A DNA stretch of 64,000 bases from DASQHW01 sp963837155 (GTDB lineage Bacteria; Actinomycetota; Acidimicrobiia; IMCC26256; PALSA-610): NCBI GenBank assembly GCA_963837155.1, contig CAWIMB010000001.1, positions 806,001-870,000 of the forward strand, in the 5' to 3' direction. The first letter of the stretch is position 1, and each line of letters begins with the position of its first letter. Shown in pieces: positions 1 through 8,273 of the stretch. Under the pieces are notes generated by a model. That model was not told where the DNA came from and searched no databases. It saw nothing but the letters and a program-made list of their open reading frames with translations. A program made the translations under genes and the position numbers.

Positions 1-8
1 GTGCGGTC

Positions 9-2030
9 TCAACGTGTCCGGTGTGCCGCAGCGGCCCACGTTTTCGTGACCTGGAGAGCGCGCCGTGCGCGAACGGCGGCGGCGCGCTTGGCGCATGCGC
101 TACATGTCGGCTTCGTCAGCGTGATTTTGTTTGCTGCGCCGTAGTTGACGTTGTACCCGGCGGTATTCGCGGTCGTGAACTTCGTTCCGGCCCGTGCCCC
201 GATCACAACGTCGCGATGCTCACCGGCGTGCGGCACGTAACCGTTCGTAAGTGTCACGTGCAGCGTGCCGGAGAGTGAGGTGGGCTGATCGACCCCGCTC
301 GGCGTCGTCGGACCCCCGACGCGCAGTTGCCCGAAGCTGGACCCGCTCGCGACGGACGTGTCGAACGTCCCCGTCGACTGCTGCACGTAGTGGTCGACAA
401 CGAGCAGCGTCACTCCGGCGTCAACCGCAACCGTGCCGGCGTTCGTGAACGACTGGATCGCGACGAGGTGTCCACCCGCAGCCTCGGCGCGCACGACACC
501 GTCGGACACGAGATCGGAGGTCACAGCGGAGACGAGGGCGTCGCTCGTCGAGCTGAGACGGATCGTCCCATGGTTCGTCAGCGGACCTATGCTCCCAAGT
601 TCGGCGCTGCGCGCATTCCCGAAACCGTCGGGCCCACTGACGACGTCGACGGTTTGGCCACTTGAGATCGTGCCGATGATGTAGCTGAAGCCGTGCACCA
701 CGAAGGTACCGGTATTGCCGGCGTTTAAATTCACTCCGCCAATCGCGATGTCAACTCGGCCGTTGATGACACCGCCGTTGTCGGTGAACCTCGCGGAAGG
801 GTCGTCGAGCAGGAGCCCGTGGCCGGTCGTCGCATCGATGTCGAGGCGCGCGCCGGTCTCGTGGACCATGTCGTCGTTGTCCAACTGAACGAGCCCATGA
901 ATCGTCGTGATCGAACCGAGCTCGTTCGTCCACTTCAGGACGCTCGCGCACGACGAGACGCAACCCAGCTGGCGCAACGTGGTCGGCGTAGCGACGTCGA
1001 GAGTTCCCGCGTTGTCGAAATCGGAGAACAGGACGACGTTTCCTTCGCCTTGAACGTGCATCACGCCGTCGGCGGCGTTCGACAGTTGTCCGATCCAGAC
1101 TTGGTCGCCCGGGTTCGAAGCGGTCGCGACGAGCTCGCCGTGGTTCAACAACGGCGGGAACGACAGAAGCTGGACGAGCCCGGATTCGGGATCGGCGGTT
1201 ACACGTTGTCCCCGTGCGATCGTGCCGCTGATATTCGAGGTCTCGTGAACATCGAAGTCGCCGGTAGTCCCAGCGTTGAGTTGCAGGTATGTGTATGCGA
1301 GCCCGATCGTGCCGTTTATCGTTCCGCCGTCATCGACAAAGTTCGAAAATGGCGAGCCGTGTGTGCCGCCGACGAGAAGCGAGCCGGCCGGGTCGACCGT
1401 GAGCGTTGCGCCGGCTTGATGCACGATCGTTTGAGACTCGGGCCCTATCTGCAGCGCGCCGCGCACGACGGTCGTCGAGCCTGCGAAGTTGGTCCAGGCC
1501 GCCGGGAAGGTGCTGTCGTTGCCGCAACACCCGACCGTGGTGTCGACCGAGACCGAACCTCTGTTAGCTACGTCACCGCGGAGCCCCAGCGAACCGTCTC
1601 CGGTCGCAATCAACGTTCCGTCGCTTGCGACGTCGATCGACGTCGAGGTGACGAGTATTAGCGCGCCGCCCGCGGTGTTCACATGGATAGTGCCGTGGTC
1701 GACGATCGATTCTCCCGCGCCGAGGACGCCGAAGCCGTTTTCGCTCTCGAGATCGACGGTCACGCCGTGACCAACCGTCACGCTCGTCACTTCAGCATGA
1801 GTCGCCGTCACGGTGTAGGTGCCTTCGGGCAGCAGCACCGCGTCGGTCGACGCCGGGACACCCGGAGGGCCCCACTTCGCGGCGTCGTCCCAGGACCCAC
1901 TCGTTCCGGGCGCCGCCCACGTCTTGGTCGCGCCCGCCGTCGCGCCCGCGGCTGGCGCCCAGGCGCCGACGATCAGCAAGGCTGCCGACAGCACCGAGGC
2001 GCGCACGAACATCGACCGCTGGTCGCGCAC
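9..2030 (-). CDS. Secreted beta-strand-repeat protein
   Basis: About 673 residues from a GTG at 2030, preceded by a strong GGGAGGGG ribosome site. An in-frame ATG at 2012 is the alternative start. The N-terminus is a signal peptide: MFVRAS, then a hydrophobic stretch, then an Ala-rich cleavage zone near AGATAGA. The rest is low-complexity and rich in Gly, Thr, Val and Asp, with recurring short units such as NAGTLDV, NHGTIRL, NRGSVSV and NHGELVA, the pattern of right-handed beta-helix or beta-strand-repeat surface proteins. No membrane anchor or sortase motif is visible at the C-terminus, which ends in a basic tail with one CSAC pair. Likely exported and cell-surface or extracellular; function unknown. 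Divergent from the lipoprotein at 2122. Confidence 0.7.
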   Translation of the reverse strand: MRDQRSMFVRASVLSAALLIVGAWAPAAGATAGATKTWAAPGTSGSWDDAAKWGPPGVPASTDAVLLPEGTYTVTATHAEVTSVTVGHGVTVDLESENGFGVLGAGESIVDHGTIHVNTAGGALILVTSTSIDVASDGTLIATGDGSLGLRGDVANRGSVSVDTTVGCCGNDSTFPAAWTNFAGSTTVVRGALQIGPESQTIVHQAGATLTVDPAGSLLVGGTHGSPFSNFVDDGGTINGTIGLAYTYLQLNAGTTGDFDVHETSNISGTIARGQRVTADPESGLVQLLSFPPLLNHGELVATASNPGDQVWIGQLSNAADGVMHVQGEGNVVLFSDFDNAGTLDVATPTTLRQLGCVSSCASVLKWTNELGSITTIHGLVQLDNDDMVHETGARLDIDATTGHGLLLDDPSARFTDNGGVINGRVDIAIGGVNLNAGNTGTFVVHGFSYIIGTISSGQTVDVVSGPDGFGNARSAELGSIGPLTNHGTIRLSSTSDALVSAVTSDLVSDGVVRAEAAGGHLVAIQSFTNAGTVAVDAGVTLLVVDHYVQQSTGTFDTSVASGSSFGQLRVGGPTTPSGVDQPTSLSGTLHVTLTNGYVPHAGEHRDVVIGARAGTKFTTANTAGYNVNYGAANKITLTKPTCSACAKRAAAVRARRALQVTKTWAAAAHRTR

Positions 2031-2121
2031 TGGCCCCTCCCGCCCGGTGACGAACTGTCCTAAACTATGTGTCTGCCTAATAAGGTGTAAATAGGTCGCA
2101 CGGGGTATATGGGGAGCGACG

Positions 2122-3346
2122 TTGCGATTCATTCGAGGCACTGCTCTGGCGATGGCCGTCGCGCTGTTCGCAGCCGGTTGCGGCGGGAGCAGCTTCAAGG
2201 CGGATCCGGCCGGCGACCTGGCACGGGCAAAGCGCGCACGGCTAGTAGCCGCTGACCTTCCGGAGTTCAAGGCGACCCGGCACAAGAAGAGCAGCCAGGA
2301 CACGGAGAAGGAGGATCGGAAGCTCGCCAAGTGCTTGCAGGTCGACGCGAGCGTGTTCGACGAGACGCCAGGCGCTCAGGTGGCGGATTCTCCCGACTTC
2401 GTGCAGGGGGACTTGCGCGTCGAAAGCAGAATCGAGATCGACCCCAAGAAGAGCGACATCGACAAAAGGTTCGCGCGAGCTCTCGGCCAAAGAATTCCCG
2501 AGCTGTTTCGAGAAGTTCTTCAAGGCGGTGATCGCATCCGGGAGTTCCTCCGACCCGGCCGTGAAGATCGGCGCACCGGCGGTTAGTCGGATCAACGCGA
2601 GCATCGGCGATAGCAGCGTGGGGTTTGCCTTCAAGATCACGGCGAGCAAGTTCGGTGTGAAGCGCGTGCTCTACGGGGACGCGCTCTTTGTGCAACGCGG
2701 CCGCGCCGTCGTCATGTTGTCGACCCTCAGCATCGACATGCAGTTCGATCCCGACCTCGAGGTCGCTCTTCTCAAGAAGATGGTGAAGCGGCTCGACGGG
2801 GGTCGAGACACAAAGCCGTTGCGTGCGGCCACCGTGACTCCATCGACGCCTCTTTCCGCGGCCGCGCTTCGCGATCTCGTCGTTATCGTGCCGCCGCCAT
2901 TTGTGAAGGTGCCCGACGCAGAGAGCAACACCGGCTTGTTGGAGTTCGGGAACCCGAACTCCGCGAAGATCGACGTGCCGTTCGTGACAGCTGAAGATTT
3001 GCGGGTCGCGAAGTTCCAGCGTGGATGGGACAAGATCTACGGCGCGCCCAACGGCGCGAGCATCCTCGTCGGTGTGTTGCAGTTCGCTTCCACGCGTGGG
3101 CCGGAGGAGTTGTCGGCGGGCTTTTCCTTACATCGCGAAGCGGGTTTTCACCAGCGGGCGGTGCAGGCAGTGCCCGACGCCACAGCCCAGATCGGCCCGG
3201 TACCGGAAGGGCGCTCCTCGGTCTCCACGATGTATCCGCTGGGACGCTTTCTGGTGATCGTCATCGTCGTCGGCCCGCCTGGTGTGTACGACTACGACTC
3301 GCTGCTGGACGAGTTCGCGCGGATTCAGCGCGCCCGATTGCCGTAG
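2122..3346 (+). CDS. Putative lipoprotein, frameshifted near 2465
   Basis: Starts at TTG 2122 with GGGGAG about six bases upstream. The N-terminus is a signal peptide ending in LFAAGC, so the Cys is probably lipidated and the protein is anchored outside the membrane. The first frame is coding to about 2465 and then degenerates. The next frame (+1) reads without interruption from about 2465 to 3346, with matching composition across the join (...KSDID then SRELSAKEF...). The break falls at an AAAA run at 2463-2466 and needs one base removed. The restored product is about 407 residues. The sequence is mixed alpha/beta with no motif I recognise. An indel in the assembly is the simplest explanation; a true pseudogene is possible. 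Confidence 0.6.
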
Positions 3347-3359
3347 ACGAAACGACGGA

Positions 3360-3791
3360 CTATCTCCGCGCGTCGAGCTCGTCGACGAGGTTGGGGATCG
3401 CGCGGTCGAGGATGCGGCCGTAGACGCGCGCGAACACTGGACCGACGACCCGCGCGGTTGCGCCCGAGCCGTCGATGGTGAACGTGATCCGTGTGCCGCC
3501 GGTCGGCGAGGGCTCGAGACGATGGTCGTAGTCGAGCGTTGTGCCGAGGAACTTGCCGCGCCACGACCACGAGTGCGGCGCGTCGAGCGCGGTCATCCGA
3601 AACGTCGTCGGTGCTGCAGGCTTCAACAACAACCGGCCACGCGTTCTCGCAGTGAGCGGGCCGTCCGGATCCAGCGTGACTTTTCGGATGTGCTTCGCCC
3701 ATGAGGGCCACGCGGTCACGTTCGAAAGATGCGCCCATGCACCGCTTGGGTCAGCTTTCGTCGTGAACGATCGTTCGACGAGCCTGGTCAC
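3360..3791 (-). CDS. SRPBCC-fold (polyketide cyclase/START-like) protein
   Basis: About 143 residues from GTG 3791; an in-frame ATG at 3854 would add 21 residues that look non-coding. The protein begins with VTRLVERSF and then SNVTAWPSWAKHI, the usual opening of SRPBCC domains, in which a beta-grip encloses a hydrophobic ligand cavity. The middle PHSWSWRGKFLGTTLDY and the strand GGTRITFTIDGSG fit the same fold. These proteins bind or act on small hydrophobic molecules; the ligand cannot be told from sequence. Its end lies 14 bases from the convergent lipoprotein gene and its 5' end faces the ribosomal protein operon. Confidence 0.7.
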   Translation of the reverse strand: MTRLVERSFTTKADPSGAWAHLSNVTAWPSWAKHIRKVTLDPDGPLTARTRGRLLLKPAAPTTFRMTALDAPHSWSWRGKFLGTTLDYDHRLEPSPTGGTRITFTIDGSGATARVVGPVFARVYGRILDRAIPNLVDELDARR

Positions 3792-3918
3792 TGTCGCACC
3801 CCCCGTGTAGCGTCCTCGCCGATAGGACACGTCGAGTGATCTGCTAGCTTTCACCGGTTCACAACCGAGATCCTGCCCCTACGGCGGCCCACATGGCGTG
3901 GTGTCCGGGCAACGGGGC

Positions 3919-3936
3919 CCGCAGCATGAGCTGCGG
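3919..3936 (+). promoter_or_regulatory. Hairpin in rpsF leader, candidate S6:S18 regulatory element
   Basis: CCGCAGC and GCTGCGG can pair perfectly around an ATGA loop, just upstream of the rpsF ribosome site at 3941-3948. A CCGAAGG segment follows. Leaders of rpsF-rpsR operons in many bacteria carry an RNA element bound by the S6:S18 pair that represses translation, and CCG next to a stem is part of that motif. The hairpin is seen; the regulatory role is inference and no covariance test was possible. Confidence 0.35.
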
Positions 3937-3955
3937 TCCGAAGGAGGTACCGGCC

Positions 3956-4312
3956 ATGCCGACGCCGGCATTGCGGCCGTACGAAGTGATGATCATCGTC
4001 GACGCGGACCTGGACGAGGAGACGATCCGGGCAGCCGTCGAGCGGTGGCTCCAGTTGATCGAGTCCCGTGGCGCCGAGCGCGGCCACGTCGACTACTGGG
4101 GCAAGCGCCGTCTCGCCTACGAGATCAAGCGCAAGCCAGAGGGCTACTACGTGGTGGCCCAGGCTCGTGCCGAACCGCAGGCGATGGACGAACTGCACCG
4201 GGTGCTCTCCCTGGCCGACGAAGTCATCCGCCACAAGGTGCTCCGCATCCCGGAGAAGGTCTACGGACCTCCGAGGGCTGCGGGTCCCGCGCCCGCGGCG
4301 GAACACGCGTAG
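3956..4312 (+). CDS. rpsF: 30S ribosomal protein bS6
   Basis: 118 residues from ATG 3956, chosen because a near-perfect AAGGAGGT lies eight bases upstream; an in-frame ATG at 3893 has none. The start PYEVMIIVDADLDEETI and the segment DYWGKRRLAYEIKRKPEGYYVV are the signature of bS6, an RNP-fold protein of the 30S platform that binds 16S rRNA together with bS18. Normal length with a short Ala/Pro-rich tail. First gene of the rpsF-ssb-rpsR-rplI cluster, with a 12-base gap to ssb. Confidence 0.96.
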   Translation: MPTPALRPYEVMIIVDADLDEETIRAAVERWLQLIESRGAERGHVDYWGKRRLAYEIKRKPEGYYVVAQARAEPQAMDELHRVLSLADEVIRHKVLRIPEKVYGPPRAAGPAPAAEHA

Positions 4313-4324
4313 GGAGAAGCGAAC

Positions 4325-4818
4325 ATGGCAACGGACTCGAACAGCATCACGATCTCGGGAAACATCACTCGTGAGCCGGAGATGCGCTACACGCCGAGCG
4401 GAATCTCGAAGGTGACCTTCGGCGTCGCGGTGAATCGCTCGTGGCGCAACCAGCAGAGCCAAGAGTGGGAGGAGCAGACCAGCTTCTTCAACGTCGTCGC
4501 GTGGCGTCAGCTCGCCGAGAATGTCAGCGCGTCGCTCACCAAGGGCTCGCGCGTCGTCGTGAGCGGACGGCTCGAGCAGCGCAGCTGGGAGACCGAGGCG
4601 GGCGAAAAGCGGTCGATCGTCGAGATCGTCGCCGATGACGTGGCGCCGAGCCTGCGTTTCGCCACTGCCGAGGTCCACAAGGTCGAGCGCAGTGGGCCCG
4701 GCGGTGGCGGTTCTAGTGGCGGTGATTCCGGCGGAGGGGGAGGGGGCCGCGCACCGCGCCGACCCCGGCCGGCGCCGGTGGCGGCAACTACGACGAGTTC
4801 GGCGAGGAACCTTTCTAG
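4325..4818 (+). CDS. ssb: Single-stranded DNA-binding protein, frameshifted in a poly-G tract
   Basis: The OB-fold domain (residues 1 to about 115: NSITISGNITREPEMRYTPS, TSFFNVVAWRQLAENV, LEQRSWETEAGEKRSIVEIV) is intact and typical of bacterial SSB, which coats single-stranded DNA in replication and repair. After a Gly-rich linker the frame is lost in two G5 runs at 4736-4740 and 4742-4746. The -1 frame then encodes NYDEFGEEPF and stops at 4818, directly before the rpsR ATG. That acidic tip ending in PF is the conserved partner-binding tail of SSB, so the true gene almost surely ends here, at about 164 residues. As given, the frame runs on to 4933 inside rpsR with an aberrant basic tail. One missing G explains it. 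Confidence 0.93.
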
Positions 4819-5256
4819 ATGGCGCAGCGCAGAGAGAAGAAGGGTGCGCCCTCCAAAGACCGGCGTCCCGCCAAGAAGAAAACGTCGATCCTCACGACCG
4901 AGAACATCGATTGGGTCGACTACAAGGACGTGAACCTGCTGCGGCGGTTCATGTCCGAGCGAGCAAAGATCCGGGCGCGGCGCGTCACCGGCAACAGCCA
5001 GCAGCAACAGGTCGCGGTGGCACGTGCGATTCGCGTCGCACGCGAAATGGCGCTGCTCCCGTACAGCGTGCGGCAGGTGACGCAGCGCTCGAAAGGCCGG
5101 CGCGACCGCGACCGGGGTGACCGCGACGACCGCGAGTTGCGTCCCGAGCGCGAGCCCGAGGCGGTGAGTGTCGACGCCGAGGAACTCGAAGGTCTCGAAG
5201 GTATTGACGAGGAATTGGTTGACGTGACCGCCGACGGGGAGGACGGGGAGGAATGA
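4819..5256 (+). CDS. rpsR: 30S ribosomal protein bS18 with long acidic C-terminal extension
   Basis: The ATG abuts the restored ssb stop (TAGATG). Residues of about 20-85 (ENIDWVDYKDVNLLRRFMSE, RARRVTGNSQQQQVAVARAI, MALLPYS) are the bS18 core, which pairs with bS6 on the 30S platform. The family is usually 75-95 residues; this protein has 145. The extra 55 or so residues run from a charged KGRRDRDRGDRDDRE segment into a very acidic tail (EELEGLEGIDEELVD, ending DGEDGEE). The tail is in frame and uses the same codon bias, and its stop overlaps the rplI start (ATGA), so it appears real. Its role is unknown; it might be disordered. Confidence 0.93.
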   Translation: MAQRREKKGAPSKDRRPAKKKTSILTTENIDWVDYKDVNLLRRFMSERAKIRARRVTGNSQQQQVAVARAIRVAREMALLPYSVRQVTQRSKGRRDRDRGDRDDRELRPEREPEAVSVDAEELEGLEGIDEELVDVTADGEDGEE

Positions 5257-5702
5257 AAGTCGTTCTCCGCGCCGACGTAGACAACGTGGGCAACAAGGGC
5301 GACATTGTCGATGTCGCCGACGGCTACGCGCGCAACTTCCTCGTCCCGCGCGGCTTGGCGTTGAAGGCATCAGCCGGGATCCAGAAGCAGGCGGACGCGA
5401 TGCGGCGGAATCGTGAGGCGCGCGACCGGCGCGATCGCGAAGCCGCCCAGGCGCTCGCGGCCCAGTTCGAGGGCCGGACGATCACGATCAAGGCCCAGGC
5501 GGGCGCCGAAGGCCGGCTGTTCGGATCGGTGACCTCGGTCGATGTCGCCGACGCTGTGCACAAGCAGACCGGAGCCGAGATCGACCGCCGGAAGATCAAC
5601 CTCGACGAGCCGTTGAAGGAGCTCGGCGGGACCGATCTCCAGGTCCGGCTGCATCCCGGTGTGGTGGCGAACCTTCATGTTGAGGTCGAAGCGGCGAGCT
5701 GA
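5253..5702 (+). CDS. rplI: 50S ribosomal protein bL9
   Basis: 149 residues, the normal length for bL9. The N-terminal domain MKVVLRADVDNVGNKGDIVD followed by VADGYARNFLVPRGLA is diagnostic for the rRNA-binding domain at the base of the L1 stalk. A long helix (residues of about 45-75, rich in Arg, Asp and Ala) leads to the C-terminal domain with GRLFGSVTSVDVADAV. Translationally coupled to rpsR through an ATGA overlap. Followed by a 219-base gap holding DnaA boxes before dnaB. Confidence 0.96.
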   Translation: MKVVLRADVDNVGNKGDIVDVADGYARNFLVPRGLALKASAGIQKQADAMRRNREARDRRDREAAQALAAQFEGRTITIKAQAGAEGRLFGSVTSVDVADAVHKQTGAEIDRRKINLDEPLKELGGTDLQVRLHPGVVANLHVEVEAAS

Positions 5703-5719
5703 CGCTCCCTTCCACACCG

Positions 5720-5837
5720 TCGTCCACAACTGTTGTCCACAACCTGTGGATCAACCGCGTCCGCGGGCATCCGCGTGGGTGGCGCACCCAGCCGTCACAA
5801 TCCACAGCGATGTGGACGGGCAGCGGAGGGATCCACA
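5720..5837. promoter_or_regulatory. Cluster of DnaA boxes between rplI and dnaB
   Basis: A perfect actinobacterial-type box TTGTCCACA at 5733-5741 is flanked by TCGTCCACA (5720-5728) and, on the other strand, TGATCCACA (5745-5753). Weaker matches follow: CAATCCACA (5798-5806), CCGTCCACA on the minus strand (5811-5819) and GGATCCACA (5829-5837). Six matches sharing TCCACA lie in 118 bases. They could mark an origin-related region, a DnaA-titrating site or DnaA control of dnaB. dnaA and dnaN are not in the window. Confidence 0.6.
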
Positions 5838-5921
5838 ACAAAGACACACGGTTGTGCCTCTTACGACGCACAGGCTCCACGCGCGACGCTCGTGGGCCGG
5901 TGCGGACGGGATAGGGGAATC

Positions 5922-7943
5922 GTGGCCCAATCGATCGATATCGATCTTGTCGAGACGGCGCGTCGCCGCAGCTCGGGCGGCCGCATCCCGCCGCACAACC
6001 TCGAGGCCGAGGAGTCACTGCTCGGGGCGATGATGCTCTCGCGCGAAGCGATCACCGCCGCCGTCGAGGCGCACCTCGATGCCGCCGCCTTCTACAAGCC
6101 CGCCCACGGCGCGATCTACGAGTCGGCGTTCGCACTGCACACTCGGGGCGAGCCGGTCGATCCCGTGACCGTTGCCGAGGAGCTGCGACGGGCGTCGCAG
6201 CTCGACCAGCTCGGGGGCCGCGCCACGCTGCTGCGGATCCAGGCGTCGACACCGGCGTCGGCGAACGCCGCGCATTACGCCCAGATTGTCGCCGAGCTGG
6301 CGATGCTGCGGCGGCTGATCGAGACCGCGGGCGAGATCCAGGAAATGGCGTACTCGGGAGACGATGCCGTCGACGTCACGCTCGACCGCGCCGAATCGGC
6401 GATCTTCGAGGTCGCCGAGAAGCGCGTCACCGACTCGCTTGTGCCGCTCTATCCGGCGCTCGAAGAGACGATGAACCAGCTCGAGGCGCTGTACGACCGC
6501 GAGAGCGACATCGTCGGCACCGCCACGGGGTACCACGACCTCGATGGCATCCTGCTGGGTCTGCAGCCGTCGACGCTTTCGATCGTCGCCGCCCGTCCGG
6601 GCCAAGGGAAGACCTCGTTCGCGCTCGGACTCGCACAGCACGTCGCAGTGCACGGCCGCAAGCCGGTCATGTTCTTCTCTATGGAGATGGGCCACCTCGA
6701 GCTCACTAAACGGCTGCTCGCCGCCAAAGCCCGCGTCCCGTCGCGCAAGCTGCAGACCGGTCGCCTCGGCGAGCACGAATGGCCACGCGTCAACCAGGCC
6801 GTCGGGCGGTTGGCCGAAGCACCGTTCTTCATCGACGACAATCCGCACTGCACGGTCATGGAGATGCGCGCCAAGGCCCGCCGCATCAAGGCTCGGTATG
6901 GCGACCTGGGATTGATCGTGGTCGACTACCTGCAGCTCATGACGTCGCACAACAAACGGATAGAGAGCCGGCAGGTCGAGGTTTCCGAGATGTCGCGCGG
7001 GCTGAAGATCCTTGCCCGCGAGCTCGAAGCGCCGGTCGTGTGTCTCTCGCAGCTGAACCGCCAACTCGAGTACCGCCAGGACAAGCGGCCGATGCTCGCC
7101 GACCTGCGCGAGTCCGGGTGCCTCACCGCGGACGCGAGCATCACGCTCGCCGATGGCACCACGGAGACGATCGGCGAGCTGTACGAGCGCGACGCGCACG
7201 ATGTCGACGTGATGACGCTCGATGAGCACCTGCGGCTCGTACCCGGTCGGATGTCGCGCGTCTTCGCGAGCGGCACGAAGACGGTCTTCGAATTGCGGCT
7301 CGCGTCCGGGCGTACGGTCACCGCGAGCGGCAACCATCCGTTCCTCACCCTCGACGGTTGGGTGCATCTCGAAGACTTGCGCGTCGGCACCCATGTCGCG
7401 TCGTCGCGGTTCGGCGGCCCCGAGGTCGACGTATTGCGCGACACCGTGCCGCGCGAGATCTGGGACTACATCGAGCGCAAGGGGCTGCTCGTCAATGGCT
7501 CAATGCGCGCGCACGATCTTGTCGAACGCTTGGGCGAGGCCGAGGGCGGCAACTTCCGGGTCTACGAACAGGGTGTTTCCCGCGCGCTGATGCGGCGGAT
7601 CGCTGACGCCCTGCCCGACCAATTCCTGGCGGATCTTGGCACTAGCGATGTGCTCTGGGACGACGTGGTCGCGATCGAGCCGAAAGGCGAGGCGCCGGTG
7701 TTCGACGCCACCGTGCCCGCCACGCAGAACTTCGTGGCGAACGACATCGTCGTGCACAACAGCATTGAGCAGGACGCCGACGTCGTGATGTTCATCTATC
7801 GCGACGAGTACTACAACCCCGAGTCCGAACAACGCGGGCTCGCCGAGATCATCGTTGCCAAGCACCGCAACGGTCCGGTGGGCCAGGCCAAGCTCGTGTT
7901 CCACGCGGACTACACGACGTTCGAGAACGCGGCTCACGAATAA
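5922..7943 (+). CDS. dnaB: Replicative DNA helicase DnaB with in-frame intein
   Basis: 673-residue precursor from GTG 5922 with AGGGGAA upstream; the open frame extends back to 5733 but through DnaA-box sequence. The N-terminal domain begins near PHNLEAEESLLGAMM. The RecA-like domain has Walker A ARPGQGKTSFAL (near residue 225) and Walker B LIVVDYLQLM (near 332). DnaB unwinds the parental duplex at the fork as a hexamer. After residue 399 (LADLRESG) a 214-residue intein interrupts the domain; residues 614-673 (SIEQDADVVMFIYRDEYY) complete it. Splicing would leave a helicase of about 459 residues, the usual size. Without splicing the RecA core would be broken, so the intein must be active for viability. 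Confidence 0.95.
   Translation: MAQSIDIDLVETARRRSSGGRIPPHNLEAEESLLGAMMLSREAITAAVEAHLDAAAFYKPAHGAIYESAFALHTRGEPVDPVTVAEELRRASQLDQLGGRATLLRIQASTPASANAAHYAQIVAELAMLRRLIETAGEIQEMAYSGDDAVDVTLDRAESAIFEVAEKRVTDSLVPLYPALEETMNQLEALYDRESDIVGTATGYHDLDGILLGLQPSTLSIVAARPGQGKTSFALGLAQHVAVHGRKPVMFFSMEMGHLELTKRLLAAKARVPSRKLQTGRLGEHEWPRVNQAVGRLAEAPFFIDDNPHCTVMEMRAKARRIKARYGDLGLIVVDYLQLMTSHNKRIESRQVEVSEMSRGLKILARELEAPVVCLSQLNRQLEYRQDKRPMLADLRESGCLTADASITLADGTTETIGELYERDAHDVDVMTLDEHLRLVPGRMSRVFASGTKTVFELRLASGRTVTASGNHPFLTLDGWVHLEDLRVGTHVASSRFGGPEVDVLRDTVPREIWDYIERKGLLVNGSMRAHDLVERLGEAEGGNFRVYEQGVSRALMRRIADALPDQFLADLGTSDVLWDDVVAIEPKGEAPVFDATVPATQNFVANDIVVHNSIEQDADVVMFIYRDEYYNPESEQRGLAEIIVAKHRNGPVGQAKLVFHADYTTFENAAHE
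7119..7760 (+). other. Mini-intein inside DnaB
   Basis: 214 residues. Splice junctions are clear: Cys1 after RESG (CLTADASITLADGTTETIGE, block A), a TASGNH block B, and a C-terminal block VFDATVPATQNFVANDIVVHN with penultimate His, terminal Asn and Ser as +1 residue. The site, between Gly and Ser of RESG/SIEQDAD in the RecA core, is the one I recall for the Synechocystis DnaB intein. No LAGLIDADG motif is visible. The middle of about 75 residues is mostly helical (PREIWDYIERKGLL, VSRALMRRIADALPD) and may be a remnant of a lost homing endonuclease or its DNA-recognition part; that is inference. Confidence 0.92.
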
Positions 7944-7988
7944 TTCGTCTCCCCGTCACATCGACATCCCGGCGGACGTCGGAAGAGC

Positions 7989-8264
7989 ATGCAGACGACC
8001 ACGCTTCCTGCTCGCCAGCAATCCGACACGATGGCGATCGCTTCGCTCGTCGCCGGTATTGCCCAATGCATGCTGCTGCTGCCCGCCACGGTCGCCGCGA
8101 TCGTGTGCGGCCACATCGCCCGGCGCCGGATCCGCGATGGTGAGGCGGACGCCACCAACAACGGGTTCGCGACCGCCGGCTTGACGTTGGGCTACATCGG
8201 TCTCGCGATGCACCTGCTCATCGCGGTGGCCTTCGCCGCACTCATCTTCGCCCGCGCCGCGTAG
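7989..8264 (+). CDS. Small DUF4190-type membrane protein
   Basis: 91 residues from ATG 7989. Two hydrophobic helices flank a basic turn: MAIASLVAGIAQCMLLLPAT, then GHIARRRIRDG, then AGLTLGYIGLAMHLLIAVAF. The 'GHIARRRI' turn followed by 'G.A.AGL.LGY' is typical of DUF4190 proteins, common in actinobacteria and often fused to other domains. No function is established. It is a tandem paralogue of the gene at 8274, which has the same first 75 or so residues in recognisable form. Probably co-transcribed with it, nine bases apart. Confidence 0.7.
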   Translation: MQTTTLPARQQSDTMAIASLVAGIAQCMLLLPATVAAIVCGHIARRRIRDGEADATNNGFATAGLTLGYIGLAMHLLIAVAFAALIFARAA

Positions 8265-8273
8265 TTCCCCGAC

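Noticed and set aside
4739..4933. A real basic C-terminus of SSB overlapping rpsR
   Set aside because: The -1 frame gives the conserved acidic PF-ending tip and stops exactly before the rpsR start.
5720..5837. Calling the DnaA-box cluster oriC
   Set aside because: dnaA, dnaN and an AT-rich unwinding region are not visible; only a box cluster can be claimed.
6015..7394. Open frame of 459 codons antisense to dnaB
   Set aside because: Third-position shadow of dnaB and its intein; Arg/Asp/His-rich composition without motifs.
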